NCBI GenBank assembly: GCA_035575035.1
Contig: DATLYH010000393.1
Coordinates: forward strand, 1-35,184
Source: DATLYH01 sp035575035
GTDB lineage: Bacteria > Planctomycetota > Planctomycetia > Gemmatales > Gemmataceae
DNA length: 35,184 nt
Reading direction: 5' to 3'
The notes under the pieces were generated by a model. That model did not search any database and was not told where the DNA came from. It worked only from the letters and a program-made list of their open reading frames with translations. Each line of letters opens with the position of its first letter. The first letter of the stretch is position 1. The position numbers were made by a program, and so were the translations under genes. Positions 27,258 to 35,184 of the stretch are shown here, one piece after another.

Positions 27258-28863
27258 CCGCAACCCGCACTCGCACACCCGGGGAAGCTTCAGCCGAATC
27301 CACTGGGCGTGGAAGTTCGGCGACTTCCCGTTCCCACGTTTGCAGGAGGCGGTCTACGCCCTGGCCCGGCTGCACGACCTGCCAGGGGATGACAACCCGT
27401 TTTACCACTCCGAGGCAGTCGCGCGCTGGCTCGGCTGGGGCTTCGACTACTGGGCGACGCTGCAGCACCGCAACGGCTCCTTCGACGAGGCCTACCCCTT
27501 CGAGCAGTGCCTGGCGGCAACGGCGTTCACCAGCTTCTACCTTGGCAGCGCCTACTTGCTCTGGAAGGACCGCCTCGGTGCGCGGCGGCGGGCACGGTTG
27601 GAGCGCGCCTTCGCCCGGGCCGGCGACTGGCTCTGTGGCAATGACGAGACGCATGGCCTGCTCTCCAACCATCTGGCCGCGGCCGTCGCCGCCCTGGAGG
27701 TATTGGCTCGGGTCTGCCGCCGCGAGGAGTTCTCGTGGCGGGCGCGGTTCTTCCTGGCCCGCATCCTCCGCCATCAGTCAGCCGAGGGATGGTTCCGGGA
27801 GTATGACGGCGCCGATATCGGCTACGGCACGCACGGTTTCTTCTACCTGGCGGTCTACTGGAAGCTGACCGGCTGCCCCGAGACGCTCGACGCCCTGCGC
27901 CGCTGCGCCCGCTTCCTGGCATACTTCGTACATCCCGATGGCACCATCGGCGGCGAGTACGGCAGCCGCAACACCGAGTTCTATTACCCAGCCGGCTTCG
28001 AGCTGCTGGCCGGCCACTGCCCGTCCAGCGCCGCCATCGCCGCCCATTTGCGCGAGTCGATCCGGCAGCGGCGAGTCTGCGGCGTCTGGGGCGTGGACCT
28101 GTTCAACTTTCTGCCGATGCTCAACAACCTGTTTTTCGCCCTGGACGCCGAGGGGCCGCTCGAAGCACCGCCCTTGCCCTGGCAGTTGCCCCCCTTCCAG
28201 CGCTACTTCGAGGAGTGCGGGCTGTGGGTGGTCAACGAGGAGCGCTACTACGCCGTCGTCGGCCTGAGCAAGGGGGGGACGGTTTCGGTCTTCGACAAGC
28301 GCCGCCGGTGCCTGGCCGGCCGGCATGGCGGACTGGTCTGCCGTCGGGGGAAGACAGCCTACACCAGCCAGGACTACACGCTCGCCCCCGAGGTCGCCTG
28401 GTCGTCGGATCGGCCGGAGGCGAGCCTGACCGTGCCGTGGAAGATCCTCAAGGTGCCGGTCTTCAGTCCGCCGCTGTTCCTGGCGTTCCGCCTGTTCACG
28501 CTGACCCTGGGGCGGTTTCCCGCTGTCAGCCGCTGGGTCAAAGACCTGCTGGTCGCGGTGCTGATCCGGCGCAAGAGTCGGCCGGCGATCACTCACCGGC
28601 GCACGCTGCGGGCCGGCCCAACCAGCATCGTGATTGAGGACGTGCTCACGCTGCCGGGCGGCGTCGAGTGGGTCGAGGCGGTGGAGCAGTTCACCGCCAT
28701 TCACATGGGCTCGTCGATGTACTGCGATATCCGCTCGGTGGGACCAGGAACGGGAGTGGTCCCATTCGCCGGCAAGGATGAACTCCGTCTGCGCGGCGTC
28801 GTCGGAATCGACGGCACGACCTGGGAGGAGCAAAACCGCCCGGCAAGGGCCGCGGCCGCCTGA
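27205..28863 (+). CDS. Heparinase II/III-like protein, partner of the carbamoyltransferase
   Basis: About 552 residues, no signal peptide. The N-terminal two-thirds (about 10-320) reads as an alpha/alpha-toroid: repeated helix pairs with conserved Trp/Tyr, such as WLGWGFDYWATLQHRNGSFDEAYP and GYGTHGFFYLAVYW. The C-terminal part resembles the beta-sandwich of the heparinase II/III group. This protein type is seen beside carbamoyltransferases and glycan genes in several phyla, but its reaction is unknown; lyase activity is not established. I chose the GTG at 27205 (VYRQAVLAEMWRL...) with GGGAG upstream. It starts inside the previous gene and overlaps it by 53 bases. A later ATG at 27232 is possible. 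Confidence 0.75.
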   Translation: MYRQAVLAEMWRLASLLDRNPHSHTRGSFSRIHWAWKFGDFPFPRLQEAVYALARLHDLPGDDNPFYHSEAVARWLGWGFDYWATLQHRNGSFDEAYPFEQCLAATAFTSFYLGSAYLLWKDRLGARRRARLERAFARAGDWLCGNDETHGLLSNHLAAAVAALEVLARVCRREEFSWRARFFLARILRHQSAEGWFREYDGADIGYGTHGFFYLAVYWKLTGCPETLDALRRCARFLAYFVHPDGTIGGEYGSRNTEFYYPAGFELLAGHCPSSAAIAAHLRESIRQRRVCGVWGVDLFNFLPMLNNLFFALDAEGPLEAPPLPWQLPPFQRYFEECGLWVVNEERYYAVVGLSKGGTVSVFDKRRRCLAGRHGGLVCRRGKTAYTSQDYTLAPEVAWSSDRPEASLTVPWKILKVPVFSPPLFLAFRLFTLTLGRFPAVSRWVKDLLVAVLIRRKSRPAITHRRTLRAGPTSIVIEDVLTLPGGVEWVEAVEQFTAIHMGSSMYCDIRSVGPGTGVVPFAGKDELRLRGVVGIDGTTWEEQNRPARAAAA

Positions 28864-28900
28864 TACGAAATCGTCTTTGCCGCTCGCGGCATAGCGCTGC

Positions 28901-31387
28901 TCATTTCTGCAAGCATCCCTTCTCCATCAACAGGTCGGTGTAGAGCCGCTTCTCCTGCTGAGCATACGACCCGCGCCCGACGCGGAACCGACTGGGTGGG
29001 TTCCCTTCCGGCCGGTCATTGCAATTGGCGACGACGACGGTCACCTGCTCGCTGGCGCCGGTATGGAAGACGTATTCAGTCCGCAGGTCAGTGGGGGCGA
29101 CGATCCACTCGCCCTGTTGACTGAGCACTCCCACCGCCACCTTGCCGCGCTCGACGGCAACCGGCAATCGGAGTTGTACCCGTGTCCCGCGCTGCACCCG
29201 GACCGGCGGGCTGGCGAATTGGTAGCCGTACTGGCTGGCGTCTCCTTCAATCACCACCTCGGACTCGCTCCGCTCGACCACGCGAACGCCCGGCGACGGC
29301 TGCCACTGGACAAGGTCCGGCAGGTCCTGAAAGTCGGTGTTCGGCTCGAGGAAGGCGATGGGGAAGACAGCGACCTCGGCGATGCCGGCCCCTTCCGCCC
29401 CGTCGAACTGGCTGAGGTAAACAGGTCCCCCGAGGTGGCGATGGAGCAGGAAGACAGCCCGGTCATCGTCGCCGTAGCGAACGCAGTCGAATTTCGGTCC
29501 CAGGTCGCTGACTATCTCGGTGACGGTTGTCTCCGTGGTGACCGCGACCAGCGGCTGGGCCTCGAGGTCGGCGGCGGTCTTTCCCCTGATGAGTCCGACC
29601 CGGAGGAGATAATCACCGGGCGGCAGTACGGCCTTGACGGCGCGGTCCGAGCGCAGAGCAAACAGGCGGGCCCCGAACCGCACGTTGAGTTGGACCGGCG
29701 GGGCCTCCTCGAAGCAGACGTCGATGGCCGGCATCGTACCCCGGGCCCATTGGCGCGTGGCGGGCCGGTAAACGCTGACCAGCGGCAGACCGTCGGCGGG
29801 CGGCCCGGCCGGCTTCCGCCGGTAGATGCGCGTCACCCCATAAGGCTCGCCGGCCACCAGCGCCACCACCTCGTAGCGGTAGCGGGGGACTGCCCGGACC
29901 AGATCGATGGGCGTGTCCTGCCGGCCGGGTTGGTTCAGGTAATTGTTCATGAGAAAGAAGTCAGGGGCCAGTGCGTCGCGGTCTTCCTGGGACATGGCAT
30001 GGAAGGCGAAGAAGCCCTCGCTGGGCTGGACCAGCTGCACCCGTCCCGGCGTCTCGATCCCCCAGACGACCGGGCCCCAAACGGTGGCCCGCTCCGGCAG
30101 AATGCCGATCACCTCATCGGTGTAATCGCGGATGCTGACCCAGTCCTTCGCCAGCTGGCTTCGAGCGCTGACCTTCTTCAGTTTGCCGGCCGTCAGCTGG
30201 CACGCCAGCACTGCCACCAGTAGTGCGGCCGGCAGCGCGACCGCCAGGCCCGCCCTCGGCCGCCATTCGCGCAGCAGTCGGAAGAGCCCGTAAGCAGCGG
30301 CCGCCGCCAGCCAGAAGCAGGAGACTTGCAGGAGAATGACGTAGCCCGAGTGATAGTTCGCATAGGTGCCCAGGCTGACTGCATAGAGGAAGGCGACCAG
30401 CGCTGGCGGCAGTAGATAGGCGCTGACACCGGCCCCGATCTTGCCTCTGGAAATGACCGAGACAACCGCCAGACAGAGCCCAACGAGAAGAACACTGGCC
30501 AGAAGCACGCGGTACGTCTTGCCCAGGTAGTTGAAGGCCAGGCCCAGGTGGGCCCGAAGAACCGAGGAATAGGGCGCCGGCACATCCACCGCGAAGCTCT
30601 TGTACCCCTTGAGGAATGCCAGGAGATCGGCGAGGCGGAAGTGGAACGAGGCGAGGAACATCAAGGCGCCGAGCAAGCCGCCGGCCGCCAGCGCCAGCAG
30701 GTCCCTGGCCGCGGGCCGCCAGCCGCCGGCCCCCTGGCGCCAGGCCATCCACTGGCCGATGAGGAAGACAAGCAGGCACGCCGGCACCAGCGTCCAGGCG
30801 ATCAGATGGGTGAATGCCCCACAGCTGGCGCACAGGCCGGCCAGGAACCACCAGCGGCCGCGCTGCCTTTGCAAGGCCAGTCCGGCGAAGACCAGGAACA
30901 GCACGGCAAAGAGGGAAACCACGGCGTCCGGGCGGACCATCGGCCATTGCGCGTTGTCAAAGCAGTAGAGAAGGGCAAGGGCGAACAGACCGGCGGCGGC
31001 CTTCCCCTCGCGGGCCGGGAACCAGCGGTAGGCCAGGACCGCGGCGATAAGGAGGACAAACAGGTGAATGGCGCGGAGAAGAGTCAGGCTGTAGCCGAAC
31101 AGCCAGGTCAGCCCGGCCCCCAGGAAGAAGTACCACGGCCCGTAATTGAAGAAACCGTCGTGGCGGCAATGGTTGCTGAAACCCTGGATGGGACTGGTGA
31201 GCAGGCCATAGCGGCCGTGGGTCGCCACGGCGTAGGACAGGTTCGCCAGCCCATCATCAATGGCGACGTAGGGGTAGGCGTCGGCATAGTGGAAAAAGTC
31301 ATGGATGACGGCCAGGGCGTAACCCGCGACGGCCAGGCAAGCGGCGGCCCCCGCAATGGCCAGGCTGATTTCCAGACCGCGGCGCAT
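28901..31387 (-). CDS. GT-C-type membrane glycosyltransferase with large C-terminal periplasmic region
   Basis: An 828-residue protein. About ten helices occupy residues 1-410, followed by about 420 soluble residues. The first extracytoplasmic loop holds AIDDGLANLSYAVATHGRYG, an acidic DDG pair where ArnT/PMT-like GT-C enzymes keep their catalytic Asp. A later MVRPDAVVSLF segment follows. The C-terminal part looks beta-rich, such as EYVFHTGASEQVTVVVANC. It would use a polyprenyl-phosphate sugar to modify a glycan or lipid on the outer face of the membrane; this is an inference from fold. ATG at 31385-31387 with GGAGGGAAG just before it. It is divergent from a similar-sized protein at 31629 and convergent with the heparinase-like gene. 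Confidence 0.78.
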   Translation of the reverse strand: MRRGLEISLAIAGAAACLAVAGYALAVIHDFFHYADAYPYVAIDDGLANLSYAVATHGRYGLLTSPIQGFSNHCRHDGFFNYGPWYFFLGAGLTWLFGYSLTLLRAIHLFVLLIAAVLAYRWFPAREGKAAAGLFALALLYCFDNAQWPMVRPDAVVSLFAVLFLVFAGLALQRQRGRWWFLAGLCASCGAFTHLIAWTLVPACLLVFLIGQWMAWRQGAGGWRPAARDLLALAAGGLLGALMFLASFHFRLADLLAFLKGYKSFAVDVPAPYSSVLRAHLGLAFNYLGKTYRVLLASVLLVGLCLAVVSVISRGKIGAGVSAYLLPPALVAFLYAVSLGTYANYHSGYVILLQVSCFWLAAAAAYGLFRLLREWRPRAGLAVALPAALLVAVLACQLTAGKLKKVSARSQLAKDWVSIRDYTDEVIGILPERATVWGPVVWGIETPGRVQLVQPSEGFFAFHAMSQEDRDALAPDFFLMNNYLNQPGRQDTPIDLVRAVPRYRYEVVALVAGEPYGVTRIYRRKPAGPPADGLPLVSVYRPATRQWARGTMPAIDVCFEEAPPVQLNVRFGARLFALRSDRAVKAVLPPGDYLLRVGLIRGKTAADLEAQPLVAVTTETTVTEIVSDLGPKFDCVRYGDDDRAVFLLHRHLGGPVYLSQFDGAEGAGIAEVAVFPIAFLEPNTDFQDLPDLVQWQPSPGVRVVERSESEVVIEGDASQYGYQFASPPVRVQRGTRVQLRLPVAVERGKVAVGVLSQQGEWIVAPTDLRTEYVFHTGASEQVTVVVANCNDRPEGNPPSRFRVGRGSYAQQEKRLYTDLLMEKGCLQK

Positions 31388-31535
31388 GGGACTTCCCTCC
31401 CGCGTGTTGATGTTCGTCGCTCACCAGGCGGACGGACTTCGGAGCAAGGGCCATGAAGAGGTGACGAACAAGGCGGGGTAGAGTAGCAACAACCGCGACG
31501 GACGGCAAGCCCGCCCCCTGGGCGGAGCCTTGCCC

Positions 31536-31564
31536 TTGATCGGACTTACCCGATCGGGTATTGC
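31536..31564 (+). promoter_or_regulatory. Possible promoter overlapping a 14-bp perfect palindrome
   Basis: TTGATC (31536-31541), a 17-base spacer and TATTGC (31559-31564) form a weak -35/-10 pair ahead of the gene at 31629. The perfect palindrome TACCCGATCGGGTA (31547-31560) covers the spacer and the first bases of the -10, the classic place for a repressor site. It lies in the divergent gap between the two glycosyltransferase-like genes. Confidence 0.35.
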
Positions 31565-31628
31565 CTCCCCGGCTTCTATCAAGCGGGAAAGGAGCCCATC
31601 CCCTCGGCCTGGTCAGCGAGAGAGCGTC

Positions 31629-34127
31629 ATGCAACAGGATGCACAGTCGCCGGAAACGTCCCAACGGCCGGTGCCGGTCGGCCCGCGTGCCGCTGCAGGG
31701 CCGGCCTGGCCGGAACGGTGGTTATTCGACGTGCTGGCGGTGGCAGCGGTCGTGCTGGTAGCGGCGCTGCTGTACCAGCGCTGCCGGTACTACCCGGAGG
31801 CCGGCTACGACGAATCGGCCGCCGTGCTGGGCCAGTCGTTGCGGCGGGGGCACTTCGGCAACCGCATCGACTCGGCCACGCAATCGCCGTCGCGCTACCA
31901 CGTCATGAACTGCTACCCCCCCGCCTACTACGCCGCCTCGGCGCTGGTCTTCAGCGCGCTGGGCTTCGGGCTGGAGCAGGCGCGGCTGGTGAGCGTCCTG
32001 TTCGTGGCGGCCACCGCCGGGTTGTGTTATCTGGGGGGCCGTCGGCTGTCCGGCTCGGCAGCGGGACTGGCAGCGCTGGCCTGCTACCTGTACGTGCCCT
32101 TACACGTCTACGTGCCGGTCTCCCGGCCCGACGTGGCCGTCCCCTTCTTCCTGCTGGCCGCCCACCTCGCCCTCCTGGCCGGGCAACGGGCGGGCCTCTC
32201 GGCGAAGCTCTTTGCGGCCGCCGGCTTCCTCTACGCGCTGGCGGTCCTCTCGCACTTCGTGGCGCTGATGGCGGCGCCGGTGGTCGGTCTGTTGGTGTGG
32301 TGGTCAGTCGGCCTGCGCTTCTGGCGAGCGCGGGCCGCCTACGCCTGGGCCACGGGATTCGCAGTCCCCCTGGCCCTGTACGCTCTACTTCTGAACAAGT
32401 ACCTTCCCTGGACCGTCGCCTCCCTCGTTTCCTACCGCGATGTCGGCGCCCAGGCTAACAGTGGGTTCCTCGGCCTGTGGTTCGTCCGCTCCACCCTGAC
32501 GCACTTCAAGATGATCGGGACATACTGCCCGTTCGTGCTGCGCTACCTGGTGCCGTCGGCGGTCCTGGTCCTGTTCCTGAGCCTCGTCTGGAAGCGCTAC
32601 CGGACTCGGCTCGCTTCGGCGGGCCGGGCCACTGTCCTGGCCTTCGCCGGCTTGTTCCTGCTGATCGGCACCTACCCGAACATCGGCTGCTACAGCTACT
32701 ATACCCCGCCCTACCTGACACTCGGGGCGTTGGCAGCGGGCCTGGCGGCGGCCGCGTTGTGCCCGTCCGGCCGCATCGGCCAGGCGGCCGTCTGCGCGGC
32801 CCTGCTGGGTGTCGTAGGTTTCGAGGCCTACGTCCTGCGCTCGAAGGTCCGGGAGGATATCCGCTCGGTCAAGCGGATCCCCCTGGCCGTCCCGCTCACG
32901 TGGGCGGGGGAGTTCGCCGACCAACTCTCCGGGCCGACGATCGCCACGCCGTACTGGGTCTTTTCCCCCGCGGGAGAGAACGTCCTCTGCTACGGCGCCC
33001 TCGAAGCATCCGACCAGGGGCCGCGGATCTGCCAGCGTCTTCGGGATGAGGCGCCAGAGGTGCCCCCGATCTCCGCCTTCCGGGCGATCATCCTGAGCCA
33101 GTACGACCAGGCCATACTGGTTTCGCTAATGGCGGCCGCCAACAAACGCCCCGGCACGGCCGGGACCGGACGGCCGCAGGTCCACCCGCTCCTGACCTTG
33201 GTCGAGACGGGTTTCGTGGTCAGCGGGATCTTCCGGGACGGCTACCGAATCTCGGCCAACTACGAAGTCCTGACCCGCGCCGACGGCCGGACGCTGCCGC
33301 CCTGGCCGCGTCTGGCTGTGTCCTCTGCCCGCGGTCCGGTCGAACTGACGGTCGCGCCCGGCGCGACCATCTCGGTGCCGCTAGACCTGCCGCTGACCCC
33401 GGACGGCCCGCTCTCGCCGCCGGGCCGGGTGTCGGTCTGGTCGCGGCGCTTCGCGCTGGAGAGCGTGCCCGGGCTGGAGGATCGGCCTCTTCTGGTCCGC
33501 GTGGTCATGGAGCCGCCGGACCCCGGTGCGCCGCTGCCCGATTGTTTCGCCGTCGCCTACGACTCTCTGACCGAGGAACAGCTGGCCCGGGCCGGGCTGC
33601 AGGCGGAGGCGGCCAGGTTCGTGCCGCTGTCCCCGCGCTCGGCCTGCGGGACGCTGGGTCTCCGGCTGCCGACCGGCGAGTGGGGCCGCGACTTGCTAGT
33701 CACGGTACCTCCCGCGCGGGGCAAGGGCGTCCTGGCAGTTTACTCATTCGAGCCGGCGCGCGTCCGGCGGATCGAGTTGGCCCTGCCCACGCCTCCGGAC
33801 GAAACGCCTGACGCCTCCCGGAAGGAAGCGCTGGCGCAGCTGGCCAGCTACCTAGTGCGGCCGTCAAAGTTCTTCGATTTCATGGTGGTCGAGCACAGCA
33901 AGGCGGTCCGGGTCGGCGAAACGGCACGTGTCCGGTTGACCGGGGAGTACTCCGGCGAGTTGGTGGCCTGGCAGAACGGCCGGGTCGTGAAGCAAATAAG
34001 GTACCGCAATACCGCCGAGCCGGGCATCTCCTTCGAGTCGCCTGGCCTATACGGCATCGAAGTCTGGGCCGAGGACGAGACCGACGCGAGGAGAGAGGTG
34101 GTCGTGGTAAACATCGAGGTCCGCTGA
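31629..34127 (+). CDS. GT-C-type membrane glycosyltransferase, sister of the divergent gene
   Basis: An 832-residue protein. An N-terminal Pro/Ala-rich tail is followed by about ten helices (about 35-430), then about 400 soluble residues. The first outer loop contains AGYDESAAVLGQSLRRGHFG, with an Asp-Glu pair placed as the DDG of the neighbour at 28901-31387. VSRPDVAVPFFLL matches the neighbour's RPDAVV segment. This supports an old duplication. The C-terminal beta-rich part reads as one or two sandwich domains (ELTVAPGATISVPLDLP... and TARVRLTGEYSG near the end). It is likely to be a lipid-linked-sugar glycosyltransferase; donor and acceptor are unknown. The start at 31629 has GAGAG upstream; a TTG at 31530 is rejected. 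Confidence 0.76.
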   Translation: MQQDAQSPETSQRPVPVGPRAAAGPAWPERWLFDVLAVAAVVLVAALLYQRCRYYPEAGYDESAAVLGQSLRRGHFGNRIDSATQSPSRYHVMNCYPPAYYAASALVFSALGFGLEQARLVSVLFVAATAGLCYLGGRRLSGSAAGLAALACYLYVPLHVYVPVSRPDVAVPFFLLAAHLALLAGQRAGLSAKLFAAAGFLYALAVLSHFVALMAAPVVGLLVWWSVGLRFWRARAAYAWATGFAVPLALYALLLNKYLPWTVASLVSYRDVGAQANSGFLGLWFVRSTLTHFKMIGTYCPFVLRYLVPSAVLVLFLSLVWKRYRTRLASAGRATVLAFAGLFLLIGTYPNIGCYSYYTPPYLTLGALAAGLAAAALCPSGRIGQAAVCAALLGVVGFEAYVLRSKVREDIRSVKRIPLAVPLTWAGEFADQLSGPTIATPYWVFSPAGENVLCYGALEASDQGPRICQRLRDEAPEVPPISAFRAIILSQYDQAILVSLMAAANKRPGTAGTGRPQVHPLLTLVETGFVVSGIFRDGYRISANYEVLTRADGRTLPPWPRLAVSSARGPVELTVAPGATISVPLDLPLTPDGPLSPPGRVSVWSRRFALESVPGLEDRPLLVRVVMEPPDPGAPLPDCFAVAYDSLTEEQLARAGLQAEAARFVPLSPRSACGTLGLRLPTGEWGRDLLVTVPPARGKGVLAVYSFEPARVRRIELALPTPPDETPDASRKEALAQLASYLVRPSKFFDFMVVEHSKAVRVGETARVRLTGEYSGELVAWQNGRVVKQIRYRNTAEPGISFESPGLYGIEVWAEDETDARREVVVVNIEVR

Positions 34128-34194
34128 AGCGGCGGGCCGCTCCCCACGCCTCCGCAAAGCGCCGCCGAACGAGACGCCCTTCCCCGGCCGGGGA

Positions 34195-35145
34195 TCAGTG
34201 GCATTCGGCCACCAGCGGCCCGGCCAATTCCCGCAGATAGAACAGCCGGCCCGGCAGCGTCGGCATGAACGAACTGGGGATCCAGGGCGTCGGCTCGTGG
34301 TGCAGCGTCATCCGCAGCGACAGCCCCTGCCACTGCATGCCGCGGTTGAAGGCCCCGTCGGCGCCGCCGATGATCCGGTCGGACGCCAGGAACAACGCCG
34401 GCCCAATGGTGTTGGCGAACGCCGGCACCAGCGTTGTCCGGCTGCGGAAGCTCGTCAAGGCGTTCTGCTCGATGGTTAGCGGGTGCAGCCGGGCGCCGAG
34501 CCGATGTGTCTGCTTTTTCCATGTCTCCACGTCGGCAAATTCGGCGGCGAAATGCGGCTCCCAGAAAGCGATGTGGCAGACCCGGCCGATGCCGAAGACG
34601 GTCACCAGCTTCGCCCCCTGCTTCCGCAGGTCGGCGATCTGGGCCGCGTAGGTCGGCAACTCGTCCTTCAGGGCAAAGTGCCGCTGCCGGGGCGGGACTG
34701 TCAGCCGGCCAAGCGGCCCGTACAGGGCGTGCTCCATGGCGTACTGGAAGGCGCCGGGGTTGTCGGGGGGCAGGGTGTTTCCCTGGGCGTCGGACCATTC
34801 ATCCATGTTGAACCCGTGGACGTGGTCGCAGGGCACGTCCCACTCAGTCAGAAAGTAGACGGTCCAGCGGTACATCCCCATCGGCCCGACTGGCAAGATC
34901 AGGACCAGCGGCCGGCCAGCCTGACGGGCCAGCTGGATCTCGCGGGCAATCTCGTGCCCCATGTAGGTGTCAAAATCCTCGAACGAGGCGCAGGCGATCG
35001 GCTCGAACTGGGGATGCCACCACGATTCACGCCGGGCCAACTCCTCCGGCGGCGCCGCGGCCAGGCGGTCGATCCGGGCCAGGTCCCACCCGGCCGGCAA
35101 GAACCCTTCCATCATTGAGCCGGAATAGGTCGTGATCAGGTCCAT
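34195..35145 (-). CDS. NagB-like glucosamine-6-phosphate isomerase/deaminase-family protein with altered active site
   Basis: A 316-residue protein of the NagB/6-phosphogluconolactonase superfamily. LPVGPMGMYRW (84-94) replaces the usual TGSTP-type phosphate loop. NMDEW (113-117) matches NLDEY with Asp115 at the catalytic base. The motif GIGRVCHIAFWEP (185-197) matches GxGxDGHIAFNEP, but the Asp is Val189 and the Gly is Cys190. His191 and Glu196 are kept. The missing Asp belongs to the ring-opening triad of E. coli NagB, so ordinary deaminase activity is doubtful. A related sugar-phosphate isomerase or a sensor is possible. ATG at 35143-35145, with GAGAGGG about seven bases upstream. It is convergent with the glycosyltransferase-like gene across 67 bases. 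Confidence 0.82.
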   Translation of the reverse strand: MDLITTYSGSMMEGFLPAGWDLARIDRLAAAPPEELARRESWWHPQFEPIACASFEDFDTYMGHEIAREIQLARQAGRPLVLILPVGPMGMYRWTVYFLTEWDVPCDHVHGFNMDEWSDAQGNTLPPDNPGAFQYAMEHALYGPLGRLTVPPRQRHFALKDELPTYAAQIADLRKQGAKLVTVFGIGRVCHIAFWEPHFAAEFADVETWKKQTHRLGARLHPLTIEQNALTSFRSRTTLVPAFANTIGPALFLASDRIIGGADGAFNRGMQWQGLSLRMTLHHEPTPWIPSSFMPTLPGRLFYLRELAGPLVAECH

Positions 35146-35184
35146 GGTCGGCCCTCTCTTCTGAAGGTCCGCTTTCAGACGTTA

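Noticed and set aside
28876..28892. Possible terminator hairpin TGCCGCTCGCGGCA between convergent genes
   Set aside because: The stem is only five pairs around a four-base loop and no T-run follows on either strand, so it is too weak to report as a terminator.
34128..34194. GC-rich palindrome CCCCGGCCGGGG between convergent genes
   Set aside because: Twelve bases of self-complementary G and C are expected by chance in DNA of this composition, and there is no T-run.

Overview
The window is a GC-rich stretch of bacterial chromosome that looks like a planctomycete, most likely a Gemmata-type member of the Planctomycetota. This is inferred from gene content and style: two Gfo/Idh/MocA oxidoreductases, a Tat-exported gluconolactonase-like protein, a Uma2 nuclease-like protein, a 14-blade WD40 protein, a membrane pyrophosphatase, LPS-type acyltransferase and heptose-phosphatase genes, and a NodU carbamoyltransferase next to a heparinase-like protein. 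No rRNA, tRNA, CRISPR array or complete transposon was seen.

Layout. Positions 1-636 hold the Pro/Ala/Lys-rich tail of a protein that starts outside the window, followed by about 490 bases with no convincing full gene. A coiled-coil/discoidin-like protein (1128-2054) and a gluconolactonase-like protein (2259-3359) face a convergent RraA-like gene (3513-4256). A small membrane protein (4421-4744) faces a minus-strand cstA-gmhB pair (7554-4754). A MazF/PemK-type toxin with its probable antitoxin (8285-7745) follows, then hppA (10973-8364). Just upstream of hppA is a tight minus-strand run: NRDE/TANGO2 protein, sugar-binding-like protein, a 147-residue unknown and a class IV aminotransferase (14060-11180). 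A Gfo/Idh/MocA gene (14185-15174) is divergent from that run. It converges on a long minus-strand series: thiL, rimO, pgsA, Gfo/Idh/MocA, an LpxL-type acyltransferase, Uma2 and DUF420 (21707-15183). The plus strand then carries the WD40 protein, cmk, plsC, a NodU carbamoyltransferase and a heparinase-like protein (21961-28863). The window closes with two divergent 828- and 832-residue GT-C-like membrane glycosyltransferases and a NagB-like protein with an altered active site.

How the genes fit together. Three themes stand out. The first is envelope and lipid synthesis: pgsA, plsC, the LpxL-like gene, gmhB, the two GT-C-like enzymes and the carbamoyltransferase/heparinase-like pair; the right third (24-35 kb) reads as a surface-glycan neighbourhood. 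The second is energy and carbon: the H+/Na+-pyrophosphatase, CstA and a DUF420 oxidase-assembly-like protein. The third is housekeeping: thiL, rimO, cmk.

The most striking feature is a set of palindromic GC-rich repeats of several sequence families. They lie between genes, at convergent ends and in divergent promoter gaps. In two places they lie inside genes without breaking the frame: in the linker of RimO, and exactly between the two predicted seven-blade propellers of the WD40 protein. This repeat system is the best candidate here for something not yet described.
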